DNA of 64,000 bases from Daejeonella lutea (GTDB taxonomy: Bacteria > Bacteroidota > Bacteroidia > Sphingobacteriales > Sphingobacteriaceae): the NCBI RefSeq assembly GCF_900168015.1, contig NZ_FUYR01000001.1, forward strand, positions 1,362,943 to 1,426,942. Direction: 5' to 3'. Position 1 is the stretch's first letter; the number at the start of each line of letters is the position of its first letter. The notes under the pieces are model-generated. The model did no database searches and was not told where the DNA came from. It was given only the letters and a program-made list of their open reading frames with translations. Positions 24,179 to 34,068 of this stretch are shown here, piece by piece. The position numbers and the translations under genes were made by a program.

Positions 24179-26287
24179 ATGTCGCCACTTCAAGAATCTC
24201 AATTACTCTACACCTTTGACCACGCTCCTATCGGCATCTGTATCCTTGATGCAAAGACCCTTGTTGCAGAGAAGGTAAACGAAAAATTTCTGGAGGTGGC
24301 AGGGAAACCTTATGAGGAGATTTACGGAAAGTTTTATTGGGATGCATTTGCTGAAGTACGGGACATTTATGAAGATGCTTTGAATACGGTAATCAGGACG
24401 GGTGAGGCTTTTCATGCGAATGAAGTTGAGCTGCAGCTGATCCGCCACGGTAAGGAAGAATCGATTTTCGTCAATTTTGTGTACTCGCCCATTAAAAACA
24501 ATGGCCAGGTTGAGAAGGTGACCATATGGGTGATGGAAAATACTTTGCAGGTGGCAGCCCGTCAGAAAATTGTGGCTATAAACTCTGAACTTGACGCCTC
24601 CAAGCAGGGAATGGAAGATGTGATCAAGGATTCTATTGAAATCAACCAAAAGCTGCAGGCCTCAAACACGGAACTGTCTGCGAGCCGGGACGAGCTTAGA
24701 AGAACCTTATTCCGCCTTTCGGAAAGTGAAGGGCGGGCCCGGAGTATCGTGGAGGCAGCACCTTTCCCTATTGGTGTCTATATCGGCCGGGAAATGAGGA
24801 TCATGTTTGTGAATAAATCGATCACCGACGTGTGGGGAAAAGGGCCTGATGTTGTAGGGAAGTTGTATCGAGAGGTCTTGCCGGAACTGGAAGAACAGGG
24901 TGTTTACCCACAGCTTGACGCAGTTTTTACCACGGGTATACCTTTTGAAGCCCGCAGTCAGCGGATCGATCTTGTGGTGAATGGTGAGCCTAAAATTTTT
25001 TACTTCAATTACAACTTCACTCCCTTAATAAACGACGCTGGTGAAATCTACGGTGTCATGAACACGGCTGCCGATGTTACGGACAATGTTCTGGCAAAGC
25101 AGGAAGTGCAGGAAATATCGGATGCCTTGGCGGCTCTGAATGAAGAGCTAGCGAGTATCAATGAAGAGCTCACGGCATCGAACGAAGAGCAGACTCAGAT
25201 CAATAATGAGTTATCGGACTTAAATGAAAAGTATAAAGTTGCCCAGGATGAACTGCAGCTGGCAATCGATGCCGCTTCCCTGGCAACTTTTGATTTAAAC
25301 CCCAGGACTGGTCGCTTTATTGGGAATAACCTGTTGAAATCATGGTTTGGATTAAAATCAACGGATGAAATTATTCTAAACGAAGCTACTGATCAAATTG
25401 ATGAAAAGGATCGCAATCGAGTTGTGGCGGCCATAAATCATGCCCTTTCATTCGAATCCGGCGGGGATTATGATGTTCAATATTCGATTTATAATTCAAT
25501 AAATCCGATTCCCCGGATCGTGCGTGCCAAAGGCAAAACACAGTTTGACGAAAACAAGCAGGCCGTCCGCCTGAGTGGTGTGTTACAGGACGTGACGGAA
25601 CAGGCCCAGGATGAGCAGCGTAAAAACGACTTCATTGGAATGGTGAGTCACGAGCTTAAAACACCCCTCACTACCCTGACGGCAATTGTACAGGTGCTGC
25701 ATTCCAAACTAAAGTCAAGTGATGATTCATTTGTTGCCGGTGCGCTCGACAAAGCTAAGGTCCAGGTTAAAAAAATGAGCTCCCTGATCAATGGGTTCTT
25801 GAATATTTCCAGGCTGGAATCGGGAAAGATCCAAATGGAGAAAAGTAAGTTCAACCTAAAAGAGCTTATCGAAAATGTGATCAGTGAAACTAAAGTCATT
25901 TCAGACACCCATGTAATTAACCTTTCCCCTTGTGAATCGACCGTAGTTTATGCCGACCATGATAAGATCGGATCTGTCATTTCCAACTTGTTAAGCAATG
26001 CGGTTAAATATTCGGAGAAAGGAACCGCGATTGAATTGCAGTGTCATACGAGATCGGGGGAAATTGAAGTGAGCGTGACTGATCATGGGATGGGAATTGA
26101 ACCGGCCGATATCAAATTCCTGTTCGATCGGTTTTACCGGGTAGATAATCCGAACTATAGCCATATCTCAGGTTTTGGAATTGGATTGTATTTAAGTTCT
26201 GAAATAATCCGTCAGCACAATGGCAGGATCTGGGTTGAAAGTCAGAAAGGAAAGGGTTCAACCTTCTATTTTACGCTTCCATTGTAA
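24179..26287 (+). CDS. soluble PAS-domain sensor histidine kinase
   Basis: A 702-residue kinase without membrane helices. PAS domains at about residues 5-130 (APIGICILDAKTLVAEKVNE), 190-310 (APFPIGVYIGREMRIMFVNK) and 360-470. Two long coiled coils link them, the second rich in NEELASINEELTASNEEQ. HisKA has His491 in MVSHELKTPLTTL; HATPase_c has SVISNLLSNAVKYS, VTDHGMGIEPADIKFLFDRF and GFGIGLYLSSEI. It resembles the kinase at 7986-9803 and is likewise orphan, with no response regulator in the window. The coiled coils suggest signal transmission between PAS modules in a dimer. The signal is unknown. Confidence 0.9.
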   Translation: MSPLQESQLLYTFDHAPIGICILDAKTLVAEKVNEKFLEVAGKPYEEIYGKFYWDAFAEVRDIYEDALNTVIRTGEAFHANEVELQLIRHGKEESIFVNFVYSPIKNNGQVEKVTIWVMENTLQVAARQKIVAINSELDASKQGMEDVIKDSIEINQKLQASNTELSASRDELRRTLFRLSESEGRARSIVEAAPFPIGVYIGREMRIMFVNKSITDVWGKGPDVVGKLYREVLPELEEQGVYPQLDAVFTTGIPFEARSQRIDLVVNGEPKIFYFNYNFTPLINDAGEIYGVMNTAADVTDNVLAKQEVQEISDALAALNEELASINEELTASNEEQTQINNELSDLNEKYKVAQDELQLAIDAASLATFDLNPRTGRFIGNNLLKSWFGLKSTDEIILNEATDQIDEKDRNRVVAAINHALSFESGGDYDVQYSIYNSINPIPRIVRAKGKTQFDENKQAVRLSGVLQDVTEQAQDEQRKNDFIGMVSHELKTPLTTLTAIVQVLHSKLKSSDDSFVAGALDKAKVQVKKMSSLINGFLNISRLESGKIQMEKSKFNLKELIENVISETKVISDTHVINLSPCESTVVYADHDKIGSVISNLLSNAVKYSEKGTAIELQCHTRSGEIEVSVTDHGMGIEPADIKFLFDRFYRVDNPNYSHISGFGIGLYLSSEIIRQHNGRIWVESQKGKGSTFYFTLPL

Positions 26288-26446
26288 CGCGGTACATTTT
26301 CAAATAGCCCAGGTTGCCAGTAAAAAAAGCACCAACAGGATCCCGAAATAACCAGGTAATTCCTCGCCCGTCAACACATTACCCGATTCATTCAATTGCA
26401 ACCACATGTGTACATTAACAGGTCTGCAATTAATTGCAATTAAAGA

Positions 26447-27253
26447 TTACTTTCCAAACTCCTCATACCTCGCCCGGATGAAATTAAAAAGTCCGTACAG
26501 CATCAATCCGATGCCGATAAGCGCCAGGAAATACGGACCGTAATCACTATGACTCAGCATACCGAAAGCTTTTGACGTATCACCAGCCTCATTGGAATTT
26601 GAACTTAACGCCGCCTGAATAAATAAATACGAAAACAACAGCCAGACTACTCCGCGTGCTATATAACCCAGCTTACCGGCAGTGAGCAGATATTGTTTTG
26701 CAGCTGCAGGCACATGCTTATTAACGTGTTTGCGATATTTTTCGGAAAGCCCATAATAGATCTGGTACACGCCTACTGCAAGCAGGATCACAGCCGCGAA
26801 ACCGACCAGCCATTGTCCCATAGGTTGGGAAAGCATTTCCTGGGCTGCGTCCTGCGACCTGCTACCTGAATCCTTTTTGTGATAAACTGCCATCTTGAAG
26901 GCACTAAATGCAACAGACGCATATACAAGGCCGCTAAAGAGATATCGTCCCCTAACTGCAAGTCCTTTTGTGTCATCACCCTTTTCCTCGGAATCACCGA
27001 ATGCCTGGATCATTCTCCATATCACGTAGCAGATTAGTCCGGCAATTACAATCCATAGCAGGACCGCTCCAGCCGGCTGGTCGTATATGAAGTCGAATAC
27101 CCCTGATTTACTGGTATTCTGTGAGGATTTTCCGCTTATCCCGAATGCCGCCATAAAAGCCAGGGCTCCAAGTAGCACGTAAACGATCCCTTTCGCTGAC
27201 AACCCGGCACGGGCAATAGGTTTCATATTACGGGTGATGATGTTTTTTGGCAT
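26447..27253 (-). CDS. DUF1206 family membrane protein
   Basis: A 268-residue protein with six predicted membrane helices arranged as three two-helix repeats. Each repeat begins with the family pattern: ARAGLSAKGIVYVLLGALAF near the start, VRGRYLFSGLVYASVAFSAF in the middle, and AGKLGYIARGVVWLLFSYLF near the end. These are the marks of DUF1206, whose function is unknown. It is transcribed alone, convergent with the kinase gene, with about 160 bp between. Confidence 0.85.
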   Translation of the reverse strand: MPKNIITRNMKPIARAGLSAKGIVYVLLGALAFMAAFGISGKSSQNTSKSGVFDFIYDQPAGAVLLWIVIAGLICYVIWRMIQAFGDSEEKGDDTKGLAVRGRYLFSGLVYASVAFSAFKMAVYHKKDSGSRSQDAAQEMLSQPMGQWLVGFAAVILLAVGVYQIYYGLSEKYRKHVNKHVPAAAKQYLLTAGKLGYIARGVVWLLFSYLFIQAALSSNSNEAGDTSKAFGMLSHSDYGPYFLALIGIGLMLYGLFNFIRARYEEFGK

Positions 27254-27531
27254 AAGATCTTAATGTATATCGCTACCGATAGAATACAGTATAACCCGCT
27301 GAATGGTGTTTTGTGTTGGGAAGGATTGGAATTATTAGGAGTTGAAAAGATTTTAGTAGGCCACCATGCAATGGCGGCTAATTAGACCCCACAAATAACA
27401 AAACGTACACCAAGCGTCCGAATCCGAACAATTACGATGCATAGTATACCATACAAAATATTGATTAACAGAGTATTATATTCGTGGTACGGATTTTACT
27501 TCAGGCAGTCTTAAGCTGAAGATATCTCACC

Positions 27532-29988
27532 ATGATAAAGAACTACTTCAAGATCGCATTCAGAAATTTGATCCGTAACAGGAATTATGCGGTAATAAAT
27601 ATTGTCGGGCTGGCGGTAGGAATTGCCGTTTGCATGGTGATTTTCTTTATTATACAATTTCACAACAGTTTCGACTCCTTCCATGCAAAGAAAGAAGGGG
27701 TTTACCGGCTGCTGACTGAACATCAGGCGGAAGGAGTCAGTGCTTCTGCCAGCACGAGTATTCCTTTCCCAATGCCCCGCAGCTTGAAATCAGCCTTCCC
27801 TGAAGTGCAGGTTGCTCCCATTTATGCCAGCCGGAACGATCAGCTTCAAGTGCTAGATGCAAGTGGACGTCCGGTAAAGAACTTCAAGGAACAAACCGGG
27901 GTATTTTACACTGATCCCTCCTTTTTTAAGATGTTTGACTTTCCGCTGCTGGCAGGCTCATACGCTTCGTTGAACGATCCGAACAATGTGTTCCTGACGA
28001 AAGAGATTGCGGAAAAATATTTCGGGGACTGGAAAAGTGCGCTGGGTAGAAACATCCGTCTAACAGGATATTATCGCATCGGATCAGCTTTATTTCAGTT
28101 TCCACCAATTGTGCTGAATATAACCGGGATTCTGCAAACCATTCCCGCCAATACTGACTTCCAGCTCAAGTTGGTAATAGCCTGGGGAACTGATTTCACG
28201 GGAGATAATATCTATGGTTTACAGCAGCCCGAATGGGGCCACAGTTCCCCGGAATTTGGGAGCTATGTACTGCTGCCTCCGGGCATGACTGCTGATCGAT
28301 TCGACCGGCAGTTGAAGACGCATACAGCCAAGTTGCAATCGGCTGGAAACAGCGATACTTACACCATACAATCCTTGAGTGAGGTACATTATGACACAGA
28401 AATTGGCAATTACAGCAGTAAAACCATTAGCCGCGACCTGATCCGTGTGCTGTGGCTGATTGCTGCTTTTATTATCCTGATAGCCTGTGTCAATTTTATA
28501 AACCTTGCCACTGCTCAGGCAGCCACACGGGCGAAGGAAGTTGGAGTAAGGAAAGTGCTGGGCTCTAACCAGTATCAGCTACAGATCCAGTTCATTGTTG
28601 AAACATTCCTAATTGTAAGCGGGGCCGTTTTGCTTGCTGTTCTGCTTACTATTTTCGTCCTCCCTTCGGTTGCAAGTCTTCTGGAGCTATCGCTTTCCTT
28701 TAATGCCTTAATCAAGCCTGACTTAATCGCATTTCTTATCGGACTTACACTACTCGTAACTGCCCTCGCCGGCTTCTATCCAGCGGTGGTGCTTTCGCGT
28801 TTCAACCCGGTTAACGCCTTAAAGAGCAAGCTGAATGAAGCTACAGGAAAAGGCATTTCATTACGTCGCGGACTGGTGGTATTTCAGTTTATTATTGCAC
28901 AGGGACTAATCATTGGAACGCTGATCATCGCAAAACAAATAAACTTCTTTATGGATCAGCCGCTCGGCTTCGATAAAGAGGCTATCGTGAATGTTCCCTT
29001 TCGCCCTGACAGTACCGGCACACGCGGCACGGATTATTTAAGGCAGCAGCTTATGAAGGTAAATGGTGTTCAGTCTTTAAGCTTCAGCTCAAACACTCCT
29101 GCTGAAGATGATAATGAGATGTGGAGCAAGGTACAGTTGGTGAATGATAGTAAAGAATCTGATTTCCAGGTGATCACCAAGTTCGCAGATGAGGGCTATG
29201 TTGACACATATAAATTGCAGCTGGTCGCCGGCAAGAACCTTCAACCTTCCGGTCATACCTCTGAATTTCTGGTGAATGAGTCACTTGTAAAAAGCCTTGG
29301 GTTTAAACGGCCGGAGGATATTCTTAATAAAGAACTCAGCATCATGGGCGGCTTAATTAAATTACCTGTTGTAGGAGTGCTTAAAGATTTTAATGACCGC
29401 TCATTACGCCATGGCCTTGCCCCTTTGGTGATCACCACTAACAGTACCATGTATCGTCAGACGGCCATCAAACTTTCAACTACGAATATAAATGCTACGC
29501 TTGGTGCAATTCAAAAGGTCTGGGAACAAAGCTTCCCGGATTATGTATACGAATACAAGTTTCTGGATGAGAAGATTGAAAGCTTTTACAAACAGGAAGA
29601 TCAGCTAGCACAATTATATAAGATCTTTGCTTCTATAGCGATTTTCCTCAGCTGTCTCGGTTTGTACGGCTTAGCCTCATTCATGGCAGTGCAGCGGATA
29701 CAGGAAGTTGGCATCAGGAAAGTGCTGGGTGCATCAGCAGGAAATATCGTTCTCCTTTTCTCGAAAGAATTTATTGTCCTTATTGCAGTGGCATTTCTAA
29801 TTGCAAGCCCACTCACCTGGTACTTCATGAATAACTGGCTGCAGGATTACGTTTATCGGATTAATATCAGCTGGTGGCTTTTCGCTGCAGGTGGCCTGGC
29901 TGCGATGATCGTGGCGCTGGCAACAATAAGTTTCCAGGCTGTAAAGGCAGCGGGAGCAAATCCGGTGAAGAGCCTGAAGGTGGGTTGA
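27532..29988 (+). CDS. MacB/FtsX-type ABC transporter permease
   Basis: An 818-residue permease of the type common in Bacteroidota. It opens with MIKNYFKIAFRNLIRNRNYA and INIVGLAVGIAVCMVIFFII (first helix), then a MacB-like periplasmic domain (residues about 45-285), FtsX core helices (LIRVLWLIAAFIILIACVNF with EVGVRKVLGSNQYQLQIQFI), a second periplasmic domain (residues about 470-650) and a second FtsX core (EVGIRKVLGASAGNIVLLFS). Such proteins pair with a MacB-type ATPase and work as mechanotransmission pumps or lipoprotein/antimicrobial exporters; no ATPase gene is adjacent here. Its stop codon TGA begins a heptad array. Confidence 0.9.
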   Translation: MIKNYFKIAFRNLIRNRNYAVINIVGLAVGIAVCMVIFFIIQFHNSFDSFHAKKEGVYRLLTEHQAEGVSASASTSIPFPMPRSLKSAFPEVQVAPIYASRNDQLQVLDASGRPVKNFKEQTGVFYTDPSFFKMFDFPLLAGSYASLNDPNNVFLTKEIAEKYFGDWKSALGRNIRLTGYYRIGSALFQFPPIVLNITGILQTIPANTDFQLKLVIAWGTDFTGDNIYGLQQPEWGHSSPEFGSYVLLPPGMTADRFDRQLKTHTAKLQSAGNSDTYTIQSLSEVHYDTEIGNYSSKTISRDLIRVLWLIAAFIILIACVNFINLATAQAATRAKEVGVRKVLGSNQYQLQIQFIVETFLIVSGAVLLAVLLTIFVLPSVASLLELSLSFNALIKPDLIAFLIGLTLLVTALAGFYPAVVLSRFNPVNALKSKLNEATGKGISLRRGLVVFQFIIAQGLIIGTLIIAKQINFFMDQPLGFDKEAIVNVPFRPDSTGTRGTDYLRQQLMKVNGVQSLSFSSNTPAEDDNEMWSKVQLVNDSKESDFQVITKFADEGYVDTYKLQLVAGKNLQPSGHTSEFLVNESLVKSLGFKRPEDILNKELSIMGGLIKLPVVGVLKDFNDRSLRHGLAPLVITTNSTMYRQTAIKLSTTNINATLGAIQKVWEQSFPDYVYEYKFLDEKIESFYKQEDQLAQLYKIFASIAIFLSCLGLYGLASFMAVQRIQEVGIRKVLGASAGNIVLLFSKEFIVLIAVAFLIASPLTWYFMNNWLQDYVYRINISWWLFAAGGLAAMIVALATISFQAVKAAGANPVKSLKVG

Positions 29989-30090
29989 CGGTGGACGGTG
30001 GACAGTTGAGGGTGGACAGTTGACAGTTGACGGTGGACGGTTGACAGTTGACAGTTGACAGCCTGCCGTAATTCTTAATTCTTAATTCCT
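29984..30090 (+). repeat. GACAGTT and TTCTTAA heptad arrays
   Basis: From the permease stop (GGTTGACGG) about eleven GACAGTT/GACGGTG/GAGGGTG heptads run to 30061. A short TTCTTAA heptad array follows at 30069-30090, leading to the stop of the next, convergent gene. Confidence 0.78.
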
Positions 30091-30099
30091 ATTCCCTAC

Positions 30100-30564
30100 T
30101 TAAAACGTTCGTATCCATGGCCGGCTTACCAGTGGTGAAAATGGCCATGGAATGGAGGTAAGTATGATCAAAAGTCCGATACTGAACCAGATTGCCATTG
30201 TTTTAAACTTCTCTTGATCAGTTGGCATGCCTTTTACTTTGCCTGATCCGGTGGTGATCACTCCTACCGCGATGATCATCATCGTGATGTGCTCCATGCC
30301 GAAGAAACGGATCTCCCGAAGGTGAATGGCATCTTTGAAATTATGTAAAAAGTAATCGACAATCGGGCTGAGAAAATAAAGGATCACGCCAAGGAGGAAT
30401 TGTATCTCAGCAAATCTTGCGGTGAGGGCACGCGACAGATTATCATGCTTTGCAAAAGGTTTCGTTCTGAGCCAGCCAATGTACGCGCGGGAGATAGAAT
30501 AGAGCAGGCTGATCAATACGAACCAGCGAATGAGAGAATGAAGGGCAATAATTGTTGGGTACAT
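30100..30564 (-). CDS. four-helix membrane protein, function unknown
   Basis: A 154-residue integral membrane protein. Helices are visible at ALHSLIRWFVLISLLYSISR, IQFLLGVILYFLSP, HITMMIIAVGVITTG and MAIWFSIGLLIILTSIPWPF. Conserved-looking histidines (HSLIRW, MEHITMM) near membrane faces recall small haem- or metal-binding membrane proteins, but I cannot assign a family. It is a single gene; the preceding GNAT gene is on the same strand about 145 bp upstream. Confidence 0.75.
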   Translation of the reverse strand: MYPTIIALHSLIRWFVLISLLYSISRAYIGWLRTKPFAKHDNLSRALTARFAEIQFLLGVILYFLSPIVDYFLHNFKDAIHLREIRFFGMEHITMMIIAVGVITTGSGKVKGMPTDQEKFKTMAIWFSIGLLIILTSIPWPFSPLVSRPWIRTF

Positions 30565-30621
30565 TGAAAGGGCTAATTATGCTCCAAATTGGTGAATAGC
30601 GTTATACAAATGCAGAATACC

Positions 30622-30716
30622 TTGATCCTATGAATCCTTTCCTATCAATCCTATTCCACCATTTTAATCCTCTAATCCTATCATCCTACTAATTCTATTC
30701 CAGACAATCCTAATCC
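30622..30716 (-). repeat. AGGATT-type degenerate repeat at the GNAT stop
   Basis: Words ATCCTAT, AATCCTA and CAGACAATCCTAATCC recur; on the minus strand the GNAT stop TAG is the start of TAGGATTGTCTGG. The same vocabulary forms a regular 38-bp tandem array at 34069 and recurs at 48261. Confidence 0.6.
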
Positions 30717-31165
30717 AGGTCTCTTAATATATAATACCCCTGCTTCCAGTACCCATTCTCCTCATAAAACCGGTGCGCATCCACTCTATGAAATGAAGAT
30801 TCTAATCCTAATACCTGGCAGCCGTGCATTTTGACAATCTCCTCAGCGTCGTCCAGTAGCTGCTTTCCGATGCGCTGGCTTCGCATGCTCTCATCCACAA
30901 CCAGCTCATCAATATTAGCCAGGTTCCCTTCTGCCTTTAAATTGTTCCGGATACTTATTGAGCATAGTCCGACCAGTCGGTTCCCCTGCACCGCTACACG
31001 AATTATATGCCCCTCGAGCTTGAAGGATCTAAGAAATGCTTCTTTTAGTGCCGTTTGATTCAGTTCACGGTCGGGCCATAGCTGCTGCAGCAATGCAACA
31101 ACCTCTTCGCAATCCTCAGGCCTGCTTTCTCTTATATGAACCGCAATCTGGTTGCTTTCGCTCAT
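30710..31165 (-). CDS. GNAT family N-acetyltransferase
   Basis: A 151-residue acetyltransferase: N-terminal strand and helix HIRESRPEDCEEVVALLQQL, central strands RLVGLCSISIRNNL and NIDELVVDES, the acetyl-CoA pyrophosphate loop RSQRIGKQLLDDAEEIV and the C-terminal ESSFHRVDAHRFYEENGYWK, all in GNAT order. The acceptor substrate is unknown. The stop codon is inside an AGGATT-type repeat. Confidence 0.9.
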   Translation of the reverse strand: MSESNQIAVHIRESRPEDCEEVVALLQQLWPDRELNQTALKEAFLRSFKLEGHIIRVAVQGNRLVGLCSISIRNNLKAEGNLANIDELVVDESMRSQRIGKQLLDDAEEIVKMHGCQVLGLESSFHRVDAHRFYEENGYWKQGYYILRDLD

Positions 31166-31229
31166 GGGTTGTTTGAATTAAGAATTACGATTATCCACCA
31201 TGCCACCCTAAACCAATTCACATTCCCCG

Positions 31230-31277
31230 TATCTTGATACTTGATACTTGATACTCGATACTTGATACTCGATATTT
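31230..31277 (-). repeat. GATACTT heptad array at the hexosaminidase stop
   Basis: On the plus strand ATCTTGATACTTGATACTTG continues as GATACTC/GATACTT units for about six heptads, ending in GATATTT next to the hexosaminidase stop codon. Confidence 0.75.
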
Positions 31278-34025
31278 CTACCTGTTCTCCAATTCCACTA
31301 TTCTGCTTCTCCTGCCACTCGCATCAAATGCAGCTGCTTTTATGGTGCTTCGCTCCGTGATCGGACCGGTATACAATTTACTCAGAACCGCAGGATCGGA
31401 GCCGTCCGTGGTATACCGAACCTCGAGGCCAGGATACTGGATATTAGCGACAACACGGCGGCCCTCCTGTTTAAGGCCAGGTTCCGGAATGCGATATGAA
31501 TATCCGCCGTTATAATAAGTTAATCGTGGTAGCTCACGTTTGCCCAACCGATTCGCAAACTCGATCCATGATTGATTATAGAGCACATCTGCCTGAGCAG
31601 CATCGCTAATTGTAGCCCAATCCGGGTCTTTTGACCAGGCACGTTCAGCCAGGCCCAGTAGTTTTGGAAGTAACATGTATTCCAGTCGGCCTGTACTTAT
31701 ATTGTTCTCCGACCAAAGGAGCCCCTGAACACCCACGATATTTGACTTTCCGTAGTCTGTTAAACGAATCTTGCCAGTCTGGTCAAGCTTACCGATCGGG
31801 TTTCCCTGACCGTTCTCTTTTACATTCTTTAGCATGTCGAAGGGAATAAAATAAAATGGCTTGTCAGCATCAACCAGTCCGCCCCACTTATAACCCGGCT
31901 CGAAATACGAGTTGTTGTATGCCAAGTCAAAATATTGATTAGAAACTGGTGACAGTACCACTTTGTAGCCGCCATTTGCCAGGCGGTAAGCAAGATCTTC
32001 AGCACCCGAGCCAATCGTATTATTCCAGACATTCAGATGGAAGTTGTCATCCGCGAAATCCGGGTTTGCAATATAATGAGACTTGCCATCGAGGGTGGTT
32101 TTGCGCATGCCTGCTTCCTCCCAACCGGAAACATACAGTCCACGTTTCTTCACCATATCATTTAGTTTGCCAAAGTAGTAATACCACAAATCATCTGTGG
32201 TTTTGATCTTAGGATTTGTCTTTTGAAGCGCTAAATAGGCTGGTGACTTCTCCCAAACACCCGCCGGAACTTCATCGCCGCCGAAATGAATTGTTTTCAA
32301 AGGTGCTCCTGCTTCCTTGTACATAGCAATCAGGTCGTCGGTAACCCTTTCCATAAAATTATAGGCAGATGGTAATGCCACATTGATGACATTATCGCTC
32401 CAGCCCTGGACAGAGCGATATTCGGACGAATCAGCGGGTTCGGCAAGGCGATACCGGTTCGCTTCCGCAGCTTTACCAGCCTTCATGAGCTTGGCATAAC
32501 GGTTCTCCATAGACTTGATTGCCGCGCGGGCATGTCCGGGCGACTCAATTTCAGGTATCACACTGATATGCCTTACGGCCGCGTATTTCAAGATTTCTAT
32601 GAAATCCTTTTTTGAATAATGGCCGCTGCCAGGAAGCACATTTACTGCGCCGCCCGAGCCGAATGAAGGTTGAATATTATTTTTGTTGTCGACCGTATGG
32701 CCACGCACACTACCCACTGTCGTTAATTCAGGGAGTGAAGGGATTTCAACACGCCATCCTTCATCGTCAGAAAAGTGCAGGTGCAGGGCATTTAATTTAT
32801 ACAGGCTCATTACATCGAGAACCTTCAGAATCTCTTCCTTAGGCTGGAAGTTTCTAGAAATATCAAGCATCAGACTGCGGTAGCCGAAACGGGGACCGTC
32901 CATCACTTCCACACCCGGGATCAGGATGGTTTGCTGTTTCCCCTTCCAGCTTGATGCCGGCATCAGAGTTTTCAGGGACTGGATGCCATAAAATGCGCCT
33001 GAGGGACTAGAGGCCGAGATTACCACACCAGCCGAGGTAACTTTTAGTGAATAGTTCTCTGGGGCCATCCGCGTATTCTTCTGAAGTATGATTGAATTTC
33101 CCGTCGGTAGTTCTGGAACGATCCCAGGTTTTAACAATAATACTTTCTCCAACTCGCTGGCAAGATAGTTGGCCTCTTTCGCAAATGCCGGCTCAGCATA
33201 AATCCGCGTTCCGGCATAGAGTGAAAATTGTCCTGTTGCAGTATTATATAAAGCGGGTGTCGGAAATATCTTAACAAGCTGTTCTTCATCAACATCCTTA
33301 ACCACCAGGTTTCTGGCAAAAACGTTAGCCGGATTCATCCAGCTATTTGATGCCGCAGCGAGGCTTTTTAAAAATGTGTTGTCTGGATCAGGATAAGTTG
33401 CCGGCACCGGAATAGCTTTCGTTGGTGCGCTGTCCATTACCAGATAAAAGCCCTGCGGGTTCATTGTGATGTTGTCTATTGATCCTGAGCGGACCATTGG
33501 GTAGTTGATGCTTGCCCCGGCAGCAATACCATCAGATGCCGGATTGGGTTCAATTTTATATAAATCGCCATTTATATAGGAGATAGTCAGGCCGCGGCTT
33601 TCCGGCTTAGGAAAACTTCCGCTATAATTGAAATATAATGTCCATCCATTCGGTGGAAGATCGATATCAGAATCGTTAAAGATTATCAAATTCGCCAAGG
33701 ATTGGCTCTTCCCTTCATAGTTATTCTGGACTGGCTTCCATTCCACCCGCAGCTTATAGGCCGGAGCTGGTTTTGCCGCGCTTGTTGTGGTAGTTGTTTT
33801 AGCTGGTGTTGTTTTTGCCGGTGTAGTCTTGGCTGGTGTAGTCTTCGCCGGCGCAGCTTTCGCCGGGGTAGTTTTAGCTGGCGTAGTTTTAGCTGGCGTA
33901 GTTTTAGCTGGCGTGGCTTTAGCTGGCGTAGTTTTGACTTGTGAAAATGCAGGTACTGCAAGTGCAACTAGTAGTAGAATGAAGAGGTTAAGGGCTTTGG
34001 TCTGTGATATGAAAGTCCTGATCAT
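31278..34025 (-). CDS. GH20 beta-N-acetylhexosaminidase
   Basis: A 915-residue secreted glycoside hydrolase. Signal peptide to about residue 28 (LFILLLVALAVPAFSQ), then a low-complexity stretch of AKTTP pentapeptides (31-78), a CHB_HEX-type carbohydrate-binding domain (about 88-225), a GH20b domain (about 250-370) and the GH20 barrel (from about 376) with LHLHFSDDEGWRVEIP, PEIESPGHARA and the catalytic Asp584-Glu585 in HFGGDEVP. A C-terminal chitobiase-type domain has VRYTTDGSDPA. It removes N-acetylhexosamine from chitin or glycan ends, probably in the periplasm or at the outer membrane. The Pro/Thr/Lys-rich linker after the signal peptide is unusual. Confidence 0.93.
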   Translation of the reverse strand: MIRTFISQTKALNLFILLLVALAVPAFSQVKTTPAKATPAKTTPAKTTPAKTTPAKAAPAKTTPAKTTPAKTTPAKTTTTTSAAKPAPAYKLRVEWKPVQNNYEGKSQSLANLIIFNDSDIDLPPNGWTLYFNYSGSFPKPESRGLTISYINGDLYKIEPNPASDGIAAGASINYPMVRSGSIDNITMNPQGFYLVMDSAPTKAIPVPATYPDPDNTFLKSLAAASNSWMNPANVFARNLVVKDVDEEQLVKIFPTPALYNTATGQFSLYAGTRIYAEPAFAKEANYLASELEKVLLLKPGIVPELPTGNSIILQKNTRMAPENYSLKVTSAGVVISASSPSGAFYGIQSLKTLMPASSWKGKQQTILIPGVEVMDGPRFGYRSLMLDISRNFQPKEEILKVLDVMSLYKLNALHLHFSDDEGWRVEIPSLPELTTVGSVRGHTVDNKNNIQPSFGSGGAVNVLPGSGHYSKKDFIEILKYAAVRHISVIPEIESPGHARAAIKSMENRYAKLMKAGKAAEANRYRLAEPADSSEYRSVQGWSDNVINVALPSAYNFMERVTDDLIAMYKEAGAPLKTIHFGGDEVPAGVWEKSPAYLALQKTNPKIKTTDDLWYYYFGKLNDMVKKRGLYVSGWEEAGMRKTTLDGKSHYIANPDFADDNFHLNVWNNTIGSGAEDLAYRLANGGYKVVLSPVSNQYFDLAYNNSYFEPGYKWGGLVDADKPFYFIPFDMLKNVKENGQGNPIGKLDQTGKIRLTDYGKSNIVGVQGLLWSENNISTGRLEYMLLPKLLGLAERAWSKDPDWATISDAAQADVLYNQSWIEFANRLGKRELPRLTYYNGGYSYRIPEPGLKQEGRRVVANIQYPGLEVRYTTDGSDPAVLSKLYTGPITERSTIKAAAFDASGRRSRIVELENR
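33792..33935 (-). repeat. 15-bp tandem repeat coding for AKTTP
   Basis: About nine copies of a 15-bp unit inside the hexosaminidase gene; several consecutive units are almost identical at DNA level (GTAGTTTTAGCTGGC on the plus strand), which points to recent slippage and possible length variation. Confidence 0.8.
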
Positions 34026-34068
34026 AGGGAGATGGTTTTAAATTTGGGGAAAATTACGAAAAAGGAAT

